From the NCBI RefSeq assembly GCF_949987515.2, contig NC_082694.2, forward strand, positions 71,546,080 through 71,610,079: 64,000 bases of DNA, read 5' to 3'. Positions 1 to 11,389 of this stretch are shown piece by piece. Made by a program: the position numbers and the translations under genes. The DNA is from Delphinus delphis (lineage: Eukaryota; Chordata; Mammalia; Artiodactyla; Delphinidae). The notes beneath the pieces were generated by a model. That model saw only the letters and a program-made list of their open reading frames with translations. It had not been told where the DNA came from and did not search any database. The stretch's first letter is position 1; each line of letters starts with the position of its first letter.

Positions 1-425
1 CCCAGCTCCACCCACCAGTGGGCAGGTACCAGTCCCTCCCACCACAAAGCCTGTGCAAGGCTCTTAGACAGCCTCATCCACCAGGGGACAGACAGGAGCC
101 AGGCTACAATCCTGCAGCCTGCAGAATGGAAACTGCAATCACAGAAAGTTAGACAAAATGAGATGGCAGAGGAATATATCCCAGATGAAGGAACAAGACA
201 AAACCCCAGAAGAACAGCTAAGTGAAGTGGAGATAGGCAATCTACCGGAAAAAGGATTCAGAGTAATAAAAGTAAAGGTGATCCAAGATCTCAGAAAAAG
301 AATGGAGGCACAGATGGAGAAGATACAAGAAACGTTTAACAAAAATTTAGAAGAACTAAAGAAGAAACAAACAGAGATGAACAACACAACTGAAATGAAA
401 ACTACACTAGAAGGAATCAATTATA
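1..425 (+). mobile_element. LINE-1 fragment: end of 5' UTR and start of ORF1
   Basis: The left edge of the window lies in the end of a LINE-1 5' UTR. ORF1 begins with ATG at 158 and stays open to a stop at 431-433. The first 80 or so residues (MKEQDKTPEEQ ... GNLPEKGFR) match the ORF1 start of the larger element at 39.4 kb. Similarity stops abruptly near 425 and no 3' end follows. This is unusual, because insertion normally truncates the 5' end, so a later deletion or rearrangement is likely. Confidence 0.85.
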
Positions 426-1811
426 TCACCTAAACAAGCAAACTGTGGCTTCCTATTGGCATGAAGTCTATACTCCTATACTGTTATGGCTCCAAAGCAA
501 GGATGGTTACTCAATCTCTCTCTCCTGAGAGTGGGCATAAGGTCGGGATGGGGCAGTTATCTTATATTTCACTGGCTCAAGATAACTTACTTAGGGAGAA
601 GAAAATGGCAATACTAGAAATAAAAATGTTTGTCCCACCAGTCTGGGCCAAGTAGTACAAAATGATCTGATCTACTGTATATTTTAAACTAAAACATTGT
701 TGGGACTTCCCTGGTGGTCCAGTGGGTAAGACTCTGCGCTCCCAATGCAGGGGGCCCAGGTTAGACCCCTGGTCAGGGAACTAGATCCTGCATGTATGCC
801 ACAACTAAGAGTCTGCAATGCTGCAACTAAGACCCAGTGCAGCCAAAATAAATAAATAAATATTAAAAAAAAAACTAAACTAAAACATTGTTGCTTTCTG
901 AACACAGAATAGCATGGCTTGTGTTCCTCTATTTAAAAGGGGGGGGAAAAATCACAACTCTGTATGGGGAAATTCCCAACACAAGGCTTATGCCTGACTC
1001 TACCTCCTTTTCTTCATACCAACCAAAGTTAGATAATCACAAACAGAACTTTAGCCTGCTCTCTAGGACTGCTGTGAGGATTAAATGAAATAAAATTACT
1101 CTGTTAAGTACAAAGCGCCATATAAATATTAGTTACGTTATTACAAGAAGGAAACCGGTATCACTCCAGGTTTGTGCTGGAGACAGCAACAGTAAACTAA
1201 ACAGACAGCTGGACAAATCTGCCAGACATCCACATGTCTGACTCTTGAATACAGGCTGGATTCCCTTTTGCTGAGCTATACCTGCCAGCCTGGAAGCCCC
1301 TGGTGCTTCAGTCATGAATGGGCATATACCCTGTCCAGAGCCTCCAGGGCCTCACCCCAGTCTGGCCTTTGGCTCTACCCTGCAGTGCTGGCCCAGGGCC
1401 AAGTCTGGTTAACTTCCCCTTCTAGTTTGCCTGGTACTGCCTTTCCGGTACCATCAGGCCTTAAGCCAGAGTCACAAATTTTGCAGGGAACAAGTACCCC
1501 AATAATGAGAACATTCCTTCCTTCACACTAGGGAACTTCCCTCCTTTTTCCCCTAAAGTCACTCCTATTTCCACTTCTCTGTTTCTCATCTTCTCTAGGG
1601 CTCCAGATTAGGGTATGGGAGGTCAAGAAGCTAAGATAAGAGCAAAGGAACAAGTTTGTCCCACTGACCATTCCTCTAAATTGAGTCTCAACTGCTCCCC
1701 ACTAGTGCTACTTCCTTGCTAACTCCTTGTGTTGAGTAGCTGGAACACAATAGGTTCTTAATAACTATTTACCAAAGGAACACAAATATCAGATTAATGA
1801 ATCGGCAAATA
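426..1811. other. Intergenic stretch, no gene seen
   Basis: Apart from one SINE (703-876) I recognise nothing here. The open frames are short and have no recognisable protein similarity. Confidence 0.6.
703..876 (+). mobile_element. CHR-family SINE, short form, with 17-bp target duplication
   Basis: This tRNA-Glu-derived SINE begins GGACTTCCCTGGTGG and ends in an AATAAATAAA-type tail. The pol III A and B boxes lie in the tRNA-like head. It is flanked by perfect copies of AAACTAAAACATTGTTG at 686-702 and 877-893. Confidence 0.92.
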
Positions 1812-2270
1812 CAGGCATACCTTGGGAATCTTGAGGGTTCAGTTCCAGACCACCACAATAAAGCAAATATTGCAATAAAGTAAATTTTTTGGTTTCCTAG
1901 TGCATATAAAAATTATGTTTACATTACACTGTAGTATATTAAGTGTGCAATAGCATTATGCCTTAAAAATTACATACCTTAAGTAAAAAATACTTCATTG
2001 TTAAAAATCCTAACCATCATCCAAGTCTTTAGCAAGTTGTAGCAGTAACATCGAAGATCATAATCACAGATCACCACAATAAATAATAATGAGGTTTGAA
2101 ATATTGTGAGAATTACTAAAATGTGACACAGAGACACAAAATGAGCAAATACTTTTGAAAAAACAGCTCCGATAGACTTGTTTGATATGCAGGGTTGCCA
2201 CAAAACTTCAATTTGTAAAATGGCAGTATCTGTGAAGCACAATAAAGTGCAATAAAACGAGGTACATCTG
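1812..2270. mobile_element. Non-autonomous Tigger-like DNA transposon relic
   Basis: The element is 459 bp with inverted ends, CAGGCATACCTTGGG on the left and, read in reverse, CAGATGTACCTCGTTTTATTG on the right (quoted in part). It is flanked by TA at 1810-1811 and 2271-2272, the target duplication of Tc1/mariner/pogo elements. The repeated 'CAATAAAG' phrases near the ends are typical of this Tigger subgroup. It has no transposase frame. Confidence 0.82.
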
Positions 2271-2537
2271 TAGGTGTCAAATGAAGCCCAAGGCCTTTTC
2301 CTGGACCCTGACCTCCCCTATTCCTGGCCTGCTTTCATCTGTTTTTATATTCAGAAACTAGGGCAGCCTCAGCTTGGTTTCCCAGGTTAACTTTGACTTT
2401 AGTTCTTTATGCAAAGGACCAGTCAGCACATCTATTCTTTCGTGTGAGCTTTAAGAGGAAAAAGAAACTGAAAAAGGGACAAACCTTACTTTCCATCTAT
2501 TTCTCAGAAGGGATAGAATCAATGTGACAGTATATAA

Positions 2538-2540
<3 letters not shown>

Positions 2541-2590
<50 letters not shown>
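2541..2590. repeat. (TG)n microsatellite, about 24 units
   Basis: This is an uninterrupted TG dinucleotide run. It is likely to vary in length between individuals. Confidence 0.97.
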
Positions 2591-2592
<2 letters not shown>

Positions 2593-2839
2593 GTAGTGGC
2601 ACGGAAAGACTGTGAGGTTGTGTTATTTTCTACAGGAGAACAGAAGAGACACCCTAGCTGGAAAGTACAGTTGCTAACAGTAGAGGCAGATTAACTCCTA
2701 CCAAAGACAGAAGGTAGAGGGGGCACAGCTTTAGAATCATACTGCCCACCACTTCTATCTCCAGATGCCCTGAGGATCAGGAGGGTAGAGCCAGGTTTTT
2801 CTGGTGTTCAGTGTGGAACACTGCTCCACTGCTAAAGCA

Positions 2840-3810
2840 CATTTTACATGAACCCCAGATGGTATCAAATAGTCAAATATACATGTAACTGGAATGCCAG
2901 AAGGAGATGAGAGAGAATGGGGCAGAAAAAAAGTATTTTAAAAAATAAAGGCTAAGATTTTTCTTAATTTGATGAAAGACAGAAACTTGCAGATACAAGA
3001 TTACAAATGAACACCATGCAGAATAAACACAAAAAAGTTCACACTGATGTACATCAGAGTCAAATTATTGAAAGCCAAAGCCAAAGAGCAACTCTTGAAA
3101 GCAGCAAGAGAAAATAACATATTACACAGAGAAAAAAAATGATCTGCTCAACAGCCAACAGTCATCTGAAACCATGGAGGTCAGAGAGAATGGAAAAACA
3201 TCATTAAAATGCTGAAACTAAAAAACCCCCCTGGGCTTCCCTGGTGGCGCAGTGGTTAAGAATAAACCTGCCGATGCAGGAGACACGGGTTCGAGCCCTG
3301 GTCCAGGAAGATCCCACATGCCACGGAGCAACTAATCCTGTGTGCCATAACTACTAAGCCTGTGCTCTAGAGCCCACAAACCACAACTACTGAGCCTGTG
3401 TGCCATAACTACTGAAGCCTGCGTGCCTAGAGCCCGTGCTCTGTAACAAGAGGAGCCACCGCAATGAGAAGCCTGTGCACTGCAACGAAGAGTAGCCCCC
3501 ACTCCTGGCAACTAGAGAAAGCCTGTGCATAGCAATGAAGACCCAACGCAGCCAAAAATAAATAAATAATTTTTAAATAAATAAATAAATAACTCCCCTG
3601 TCAATCCAGAACTCTATATTCAGGGCATATATCATTCAAGAATGAAAGCAAAATAAAAATATTTTCAGATAAAATAAAACTAAAAGGATTTGTAGCCAAC
3701 ACACCTGCACTATAAAAAACACTAAAAGAACTTCTTCAGTTAAAGAGAAATATTATCAGATGGAAACTTGGATCATCAGGAAAGAATGAAGCACATCAAA
3801 AATAAGTTTC
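2840..3810 (+). mobile_element. Old L1/HAL1-type ORF1 remnant, split by a SINE
   Basis: The sequence before 3232 and after 3593 resembles the C-terminal part of an old L1 or HAL1 ORF1, including phrases such as 'ATCTGAAACCATGGAGGTCAG' in outline and 'CAGATGGAAACTTGGATC'. The two halves join in order once the SINE is removed. It is heavily mutated, with no open frame. Confidence 0.65.
3233..3592 (+). mobile_element. CHR-1-type SINE, long form
   Basis: It begins GGGCTTCCCTGGTGGCGCAG and runs through the repeated 'ACAACTACTGAGCCTG' body to an AAATAAATAAAT tail. It interrupts the old LINE remnant, so it is younger than that element. Confidence 0.93.
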
Positions 3811-4874
3811 TGAGTAAATTTAAAAACTATTTTTTGCCCCTTTTCTCTTAATTTCTTTATAAATTGTTTACACCACTGTCTTGGGAGATTTATTACTAGT
3901 AGAGGTATTACATATGAGCTCCAAGTTCTTCCTACTCTATATTGATCTTATGAGATGCTTAGAGTCTGGAATTGCTTCTGTACTCTACTCTAGCCTCTTT
4001 CCATTACTATGAATTTTTATGTGGGTTGACTGGGTAGGAATGGGGTGAAGGACAGAATCTTTGAAAACTAACAGAAACAGAGATTGCTAGAACATAGGAT
4101 ATATATGGTTGGGAGGGAGGATCAGTGCAGGGAAGGAAAACAGATTGAGATTAAATGCTCCCATGGTAAAAGCTAGGTTACCAGCAACACGCCTTGAATC
4201 TATCCTAAATTGTGGCAGAACTTGGGGAAGAGAAATGCAACATACCTAGCCCCCTACCCAACTTCTCACCCTACAATAATTCCTAAACTTCTTTAGACTT
4301 GGCCGGTACATCTATATGCCTTAGGTACTACTTAGTTCCTCCAGGTATCTGATTTCCAGTTGGTGCTGGAGATGAAAAAAAGAGATGGTGGGATTTGGGA
4401 AATACTAAGGAGAGAAATTATAGATACAGTTCCAAGGTGTGCCCTATGGAGAGAAGAGGAAGTCAAAGAACTGGGATGGTGGAGGTACCACCTAGTGAAT
4501 CATCAATGCTGAAGGGTAGGATAGGATGGACAAACTGGCCTCAGAGCTCTGAATGGAACCCTGGGATATAATTGTTTTAGTGTTTGGGGTACTATAGGCT
4601 CCCAGTTGTATTCAGGACCTCAATTTCCATCAGAGGTTCTTAGCTTTTTGGTCATTTTACGAAGACTTTTAAAATGTTTTTTACTTCTTTATAATCATTC
4701 CTTTCTATAAAGTTCATTTCTGTCTTGCCAAGGATTTGGCTCCTCCTTCAGAAAGAAAGAGGACTCAGGGTGAATTGTATCAGGTCCGGTCCAGAACCCA
4801 GAAACACAAATGACATTGATCAAATGATGGGAGGGAAATGGAGACTGGCTAACAATCTGCCTATCGGGAATTAA
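3811..4874. other. Intergenic stretch, nothing recognised
   Basis: I see no gene and no repeat I can name with confidence. Confidence 0.5.
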
Positions 4875-4885
4875 AAACAGGTTTC

Positions 4886-5085
4886 GGGCTTCCCTGGTGG
4901 CACAGTGGTTGAGAGTCTGCCTGCCGACGCAGGGGACACGGGTTCATGCCCCGGTCCGGGAAGATCCCACATGCCGCAGGGCGGCTGGGCCCGTGAGCCA
5001 TGGCCTCTGAGCCTATGCGTCCGGAGCCTGTGCTCCGCAACGGGAGAGGCCCCAACAGTGAGAGGCCCGCGTACCGCAAAAAAAC
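4886..5085 (+). mobile_element. CHR-2-type SINE with target duplication
   Basis: This is the compact G+C-rich CHR form, from GGGCTTCCCTGGTGGCACAG to GCGTACCGC plus an A-rich tail. The flanks AAACAGGTTTC at 4875-4885 and 5086-5096 are identical. Confidence 0.94.
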
Positions 5086-5096
5086 AAACAGGTTTC

Positions 5097-6369
5097 ACCT
5101 TACAAGCCAACTCTCTGGAGCACTATGATGAGAAGGATTCAGAGGCCTGGACTGAAGTAGGGGCTCTGAAAGGAATCACAATTAACTGGTGATGTCTGTC
5201 AAGGGAATGAGACCATGTGCTCAAGAGTGCTACCTCTAGCTTGGGTGGTTTGTTTGCAGACTGATTAGCCCCCAGCAGATAAGGGTTAGACTGACTGGTC
5301 TCTAGTAGATAAAGGACTTCCTAGGCTAATGCAAAGGAGTCAGGTCTCTCTGTGTCACTGAAGCTCAGGACCTGTCAGGTCTTGGTCAGGTCCAAACCCA
5401 AGAGTTAGGAAAAACACTGAGTGTGAGAGCAGGAAAAGCCTGTTTATCATCACTGATGTGTGCTAAGCTCCTCACATGACTTGGTTGACTAGTTCAGATA
5501 GGCCTGGGCTTTGGAGTCATGCCTCTCAAGCCAGCCTTGCTACCTTCACATGCCCCAACAGGTAGAATGAAAGCAAGCCACGGGATCATCTGATCTGCAC
5601 AGATTTCTCCGTTTCCAACAAGTCATGGGGATATGAGTTTTGCACATGGGACCAGCCCCGCCCCTGCCTCTGAAAGCCAACAGAGCTCTTGGGTCTCGTA
5701 CCCCCACTCTTGTTATGCCCAGAGGAACCACCGACTCCTCTAACCCCAACTAACAAAAAGGCTTTCTCTTGTAGGAGCGCTGTGTCACGGGCAAAACCTC
5801 CATAAATGGCGGTGACTTGTGTTATCTAGGCTTTTGCGAAGAAACTAGGAGCTGAAAGGGGAGAAAAAAGAGACACAATTTGAGCTTCACCTGTCAGGCA
5901 GCTATCAGGCGGGGAAGAACGTCCAGCATCCGCAGACCCTCAGGTGGTGGAGTTCACGGAGAGGTGACTAATTTCTTACTGCTCGGCCAGAGTATACGGG
6001 GCAGTTGCTCTGAGCGTGGATGAGGGTTGGAAGGCCCCTCTCTTGCCCTTTTTTGTTTGTGATGGAGGAGGGTGAGGAACGCTGCATGGACGACCGTTGG
6101 GTACAGTGAGTCCTTCTGAGCTACCTGAGGGAAAGGCCTGTAACACACCCATGAGCAAGGGTGGGAACAACCTCCTCCCGCCCCACCCCCCATTCCAGGG
6201 GACTCGAGCTCCCAGGTCGGCGAAGATACTGTAGTGAGTTAGAAGGCTCCAGGGAGAGCGCCACGGGAGGTGCAGCAGGCACGCACCATACACCGTTTGG
6301 CCCTTTTCCAAAACTGTGGGGTCTGCGGTGGCGGGAAAAGCACCACCCAGCCTCAACATGTCACCTCGC
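5097..6369. other. Upstream flank of the ITSN2 promoter, no gene seen
   Basis: I recognise no repeat and no exon. G+C content rises from about 5900 toward the CpG island. The open frames here have no recognisable protein features. Confidence 0.55.
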
Positions 6370-6609
6370 GGAGGAGGAGCCAGGTGGGTAGGCGCCCCTC
6401 CAGGAAGGGCTGCCGCGTCCGGGCTTCGGGGCTTCCCCGAGGGGAGAGCGGAACACTAGGACCAGGCCCGCGGGGTCCGCTGCCCTGGGGCTCTGGGGGT
6501 GAGAAGCCGCGCCCGGGCCAATTTCGGGTTCCCGAGGGTGGGGGAGTCAGTGCCCGGCAGCGGGCGGGCAGTCAGCCGCCCGGACCGTCGCCTCCCACCC
6601 CGCCCCCCG

Positions 6610-6844
6610 GCTTCCTGCGGAGGCCGCGGCCGCCATGTTGTTGTGGGGCTGAGGCGGCGCCGCGGAGCCCGAGCAGCCGTGACAGGCTGCGCAACAGGTT
6701 CGTTGGCGGCAGCCTGACTACGAAGCGGCCGCGGCGGCGGCGGCTGCTGGGCAGGGTCTCCCGGCGTCCGCCCGCGCCCGCGCCGCTGGTGCCGAGGGGC
6801 GCGGGACCGCGCTGTGACGTGCGGGAGGCGCGGTGGCGCGCCAG
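6610..6844 (+). other. ITSN2: ITSN2 exon 1, non-coding (limits inferred)
   Basis: This is the probable 5' untranslated first exon. Its 3' end is chosen at the donor CCAG|GTGGGT, whose GT is at 6845-6846. It would join the exon 2 acceptor at 32702-32703. The 5' limit is a guess based on the YY1-type element at 6629-6640. If transcription starts upstream of 6635, the exon contains a five-codon upstream ORF (ATG at 6635, TGA at 6650-6652). Alternative donors inside the CpG island at 7143 and 7282 cannot be excluded. No long ORF here looks real, because the open frames in this stretch follow from its G+C richness. Confidence 0.55.
6629..6640 (+). promoter_or_regulatory. YY1-type core-promoter element
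   Basis: GCCGCCATGTTG is the reverse complement of CAACATGGCGGC, which matches the extended YY1 consensus. In TATA-less mammalian promoters this element commonly sits at or just downstream of the transcription start. That is why I place the ITSN2 start close to here. The assignment is by motif and position only. Confidence 0.6.
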
Positions 6845-7340
6845 GTGGGTGAAGCTGCTGCCGGGCCTGCCGCAGGGCGCGGGGCAGGTGCGGACGCCAC
6901 CGCGTCCGCCGCGGGGAGGCTCGCGGGCCGGGCTGGGCGCCCCGCACGACGTGGACGGGCCCTCGGGAGCCCGGGCGGCCCCCGAGCTAGGCCCCTGGCG
7001 GGCTTGGCGGCGCCGGGCGGAAACCTCTGGCGCCGGGTTCCTGCCCCCGCGGCGGGGCCAGGGCGGACGACGAGGGGCCGGGGCCGGGCTGCCTCTTCTC
7101 CACGGCCGAGCTCCGGCCCCCGGCCGCGGCCTCTTCTGGCAGGTGCGGACGCCGCGGCGGGCCGAGGGCGGCGTAGCCCCCTCGCTTTCGGGGTGCGGGC
7201 AGAAGAGAGACAGCCCTGAGGGGCACCCGCATGCTTCCTCGGAGCCCCATTTTATTTTCACGGAGTTGGTTTTCCTTCCTGGTAAGGGTTGGTGCGGAAT
7301 GTCAGGTGAGCCGCATCCTGGTGCGTCAAAGTAGCCCGAG

Positions 7341-10301
7341 TCACGAGAGGCCAGTGGGCGGATGCTCGGCGTCCACCGCTCACCTTAAACCAAAGTTGGG
7401 AAATGTTACAATTTGACTTTAGTGTTATTGACTTCCCAGGGTGTACAGGAAGCACGGAGAGATGTAATCTCTTGGACCAGAGTAAAGTTTATTGCTTTTA
7501 TAATTTTTTTTAAAAGACGCCTGCATATGCATAGTGAATGGGTAAACCGAGGCTGAAACTGCAGATGGCCTTGCATTTTGTAGAAAGATGCTGTATTGGG
7601 ATTTATTAATCCTGTGCTTTATCGTCGAATGATTGCTGAGGGCAAGTATGCTTCATTTGAAACTTGTATTGTTTAGGAATTAGGAATATTTTTGATGGAG
7701 CCAACCGCTTTGTGATAGGAATTAAGGTTAACACAAAAATGTTTGCTTTACTAAATGCTCTAGTTTTTTACTAGTGTTTACTTGCTTAACCAGAAATAGG
7801 CAAGGTGTGCCTTGAAATTTTATGTTGTCCCAGTCAGCTTAATTTAGGTAGCCTAGACTCTGTAGGTTAAGCCTCTTAAGCCTCTTAAGAAAATTAATTG
7901 CCTCTCTCCCTGTGCTTGTTTGCTATGTTGTTAATCAGTGGTAAAACCTAAACGCAATCTAGAAACATAAAGTAGAACCTTTACATAAATTAATAATGAC
8001 GTCCCTCAAAATTTAAAGATAGTAGCAGTTCTGATGTGCTAAGTTTCTTTGGCTGTGCCTACGATTTTCTTGTCATTTCTTTATTTCCCCCAGCTTTACT
8101 GAGATATGATTGACATATATCCTTTATTATTTCAAAAGTATGTAAGGTGCAAGTTGTTTTTAAAAGCTTCGTTTAAGGACAAACAGAATTTTGTGTTTTT
8201 TTTAGAGGACATGGAAAAAATGTGCATGGCTGCTGTTTTAGTGTAGTATTAATGAGCCTCAGAAGAGGTTGCATTTTATACTTTAATGCATGTAATTGTT
8301 CCTTTTGTTTACCTTTATAGCGAAAGGTAGAATTGTCTGAGAAAACTTGACCTGTACTGAATTATTGAGCAGGGAGGTACTATTGTTAGTTCAGCACATC
8401 TCAAGGATAAAATCCTGATCTCTCCTGAATATGAGGAAATGTGTTAGGCATGTGCTGGGATTGGAATTATGGTTTTAAAAATTTTTGTATTTTCACAGAA
8501 TCAGAATAGTAAAAGGAACCTCTATACATCCGTCACCCAAACTCAGTAGCTTTCAAGATCTTCTTTACCCATTTCTTTCTTTCTTCCTTATCTTTATTTT
8601 TTAGTTTTTTCACTCTATATACTTATCATATCTCTTTTTTAAAATGGAAATTTTCTTACATAACCCTAAGATTTTTATTTTATTGTATCTTTAATACAGT
8701 TTCACAAATTTCTTTCTAGTAAGACAAAAAGACCATTATTGGCCATCTCCCTTTTCAGCTTCTTTCCTCAGTATTAAAATGTATTTACCATTCTTGTCAT
8801 TTATTGAGTACTTACTGCCTGCCAGGCCCTGTGCTGTGCCCTATGAGTAGTTCTTTCCCTCCCATCAAATAGATAAATGAAATGTTAATCTGAAGGTTAA
8901 CTGACTACTCTAGGTTAACTGAGCTGCTCTAGGTCACTGAGCTAGTAAGTACAGGAGCCAGGTTGCAAACCAGGATCCTTCTAACTTCAGCACCTGTTCC
9001 CTTATCTGGTACACTCATCTTGGTTCAGAAATTAAAACAAAAACAAAAGGTTATTTGGGCATTCAATAAATATTTGTTGAATAGATGAATGAAAGTACAT
9101 ATTATTCCATCGATAAGTAACTAGCATTTTTATATACTATATTTACTTGTAAAGCATTTATATTAACAAGTTCCAGGAATGATTCAAAATAAACTAATTA
9201 CATTTCTCAAAATGGGGTATTTTATTACCATACAACAGTGCATTTTCTTGTTTTTCTTTTTTATATTCTGATCTTTTCAATACCTTATTTATGGAAAAAT
9301 GTATGGAATAACTATTTATGAAGAAAAGCTTAAAAAAGGCAGATTTTTTTGTGTGTTAATTGTTAAAGGTGGATTCCAAGTATGAAGTAGAAAAATCATG
9401 TTTAGGATTAGTTCTGTAAAAGAATAGTTCTAAAGATGAAGATGCATCAGAAACGCTGTATCTTTTACTTGAGTTCATTCCTGACTTTTTGTCATCCTTT
9501 AACTACAGAGCACAGCGACTAATGTTAGAGTCCTATTGAGTAAGAGTGTGCATATAGGTATTGCTGAGAAGGAGGAACTGAACGGGCCTTAAAGGATCTG
9601 AAGGCAGAGAGGAAGTGGGGGAGGGGGGAGGAAACAGCAGAAATAGAAGTAGGGCAGTGAATACATCAAGAGATAATGTATTTTTACAACTCTAAGAGGG
9701 CAGCATATTTCATTTGCAAATGTATTATTTTGAGAGATTCACTTAAAAATTAATTTCACAGCTATATCAGGACACTGAATGATTGATTTATTTGTGAAGC
9801 TGTTTAGCAGTGATTATGGTAGACATTTAGGGATCTAATACCAGATGGCAGACATTTAACTTGTTTTACTTAAGCAACAGTTTCATGTTTTCTAGATCCT
9901 TTTCTTCACTAATACATATTCATGTTATGTGTTTCAATGAAAATTTTATTTATTTTTATCTTAACTGTGGTAGATAAGAGTACAGGCTTTCAAGTTAAGC
10001 CTCCTGCTCCCAGCTCCAACACTAAATAGCAACCTTGAGCAACTTATTTTAATTTTCTAAGCTTCTGTTTCCTTATCTGTAAAATGGGGGAAGTAACATT
10101 ACCAACTCATAGTGCTGTTGTATATAATATAAAGTGCTTAGCACAGTGACTTCTGCTCAGTATAAGTGCTTAATAAATGTTACCTGTTATTATTCCAACT
10201 TATGTCGATGAGAAATTTCAAAACTAAACTTAGTCTCCTTTTTATTTTTTATTTATTAAAAAATTTTTTTAACCTAGTAACTGGAAAAGAAATTAGCCTT
10301 T
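7341..10301. other. Intron 1, proximal part: mostly single-copy with old repeat pieces
   Basis: Just downstream of the island the sequence becomes A+T-rich. I see old L1 3'-end-like phrases near 8090-8130 and 8455-8740, a MIR-like piece in antisense at about 8785-9000, and a sense MIR at about 9975-10195 (core 'TCCTTATCTGTAAAATGGGG'). The rest is unrecognised. Confidence 0.5.
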
Positions 10302-10316
10302 TAGGCCTTAATTTTT

Positions 10317-11158
10317 TTTTTAACATCTTTATTGGAGTATAATTGCTTTACAATGGTGTGTTAGTTTCTGCTTTATAACAAAGTGAATCAGCTATACATA
10401 TACATATATCCCCATATCTCCTCCCTCTTGCGTCTCCCTCCCACCCTCCCTATCCTAACCCCCTAGGTGGTCACAAAGCACTGAGCTGATCTCCCTGTGC
10501 TATGTGGCTGCTTCCCACTAGCTATCTATTTTACATTTGGTAGTGTATATAGTGTATATATGTCCATGCCACTCTCTCACTTTGTCCCAGCTTCCCCTTC
10601 CCCTTCCCCGTGTCCTCAAGTCCATTCTCTATGTCTGCGTCTTTATTCCTGTTCTGCCCCTAGGTTCTTCAGAACCATTTTTTTGTTTGTTTGTTTTTAG
10701 ATTCCATATATTTGTGTTAGCATAGGGTATTTGTTTTTCTCTTTCTGACTTACTTCACTCTGTATGACAGACTTTAGGTCCATCCACCTCATTACAAATA
10801 GCTCAATTTCATTTCTTTTTATGGCTGAGTAATATTCCATTGTATATATGTGCCACATCTTTATCCATTCATCTGTGGATGGACACTTAGGTTGCTTCCA
10901 TGTCCTGGCTATTGTAAATAGAGCTGCAATGAACATTGTGGTACATGACTCTTTTTGAATTATGGTTTTCTCAGGGTATATGCCCAGTAGTGGGATTGCT
11001 GGGTCGTATGGTAGTTCTATTTTTAGTCTTTTAAGGAATCTCCATACTGTTCTCCATAGTGGCTGTATCAATTTACATTCCCACCAACAGTGCAAGATGG
11101 TTCCCTTTTCTCCACACCCTCTCCAGTATTTATTGTTTGTAGATTTTTTGATGATGAT
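10317..11158 (-). mobile_element. 5'-truncated LINE-1 (ORF2 C-terminus and 3' UTR)
   Basis: On the minus strand this is the last part of ORF2 (open from 11095 to 10697, ending ...THIYGI-like as ORF2 does) followed by the 3' UTR ending CAATAAAGATG and an A tail, seen here as a T run. It is truncated at about 11158. The flanks TAGGCCTTAATTTTT (10302-10316) and TAGCCCTTAATTTTT (from 11159) differ at one base and look like its target duplication. Confidence 0.9.
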
Positions 11159-11173
11159 TAGCCCTTAATTTTT

Positions 11174-11389
11174 TTTTTTTTTTTTTTTTTTTGTGGTATA
11201 CGGGCCTCTCCTCTCACTGTTGTGGCCTCTCCCGTTGCGGAGCACAGGCTCTGGACGCGCAGGCTCAGCGGCCATGGCTCACGGGCCCAGCCGCTCCGCG
11301 GCGTGTGGGATCTTCCCAGACCGGGGCACAAACCCGTGTCCCCTGCATCGGCAGGCAGACTCTCAACCATTGCGCCACCAGGGAAGCCC
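11174..11389 (-). mobile_element. CHR-2-type SINE nested at the LINE-1 edge
   Basis: This is a minus-strand CHR-2 with a long T run at its left end. It is flanked by perfect 15-bp copies of TAGCCCTTAATTTTT at 11159-11173 and 11390-11404. It therefore landed in the duplicated target of the adjacent LINE-1. Confidence 0.94.

Larger units (their letters stand above)
6370..7340 (+). promoter_or_regulatory. ITSN2: CpG-island promoter of ITSN2
   Basis: About 1 kb is extremely G+C-rich and dense in CpG, while the sequence on both sides is A+T-rich, as expected of an unmethylated promoter island of a broadly expressed gene. I see no TATA box. Visible candidate sites are a YY1-type element at 6629-6640, a C-rich Sp1-like run near 6598-6609, and a TGACGT CRE half-site at 6815-6820. 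It lies immediately upstream of the ITSN2 coding exons in the same orientation, with no other gene visible between them. Several GT donors occur inside the island (6845, 7143, 7282), which would allow alternative first exons. Confidence 0.85.

Noticed and set aside
2541..2590. A regulatory or Z-DNA element at the TG run
   Set aside because: TG microsatellites are common in mammalian DNA, and nothing here ties it to the promoter 4 kb away.
4886..5085. A tRNA-Glu gene
   Set aside because: The tRNA-like head is part of a SINE with a long non-tRNA body, an A tail and a target duplication. No cloverleaf-complete tRNA is present.
5546..5749. A divergent upstream gene sharing the ITSN2 promoter
   Set aside because: Short minus-strand frames upstream of the island have no recognisable domain, and I could not support splice sites or a coding pattern.
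6270..7334. A 354-codon + strand open frame, and long minus-strand frames, across the CpG island
   Set aside because: Very high G+C lowers stop frequency in all frames. The products are Arg/Pro/Gly/Ala-rich with no domain, and the frames overlap one another on both strands.
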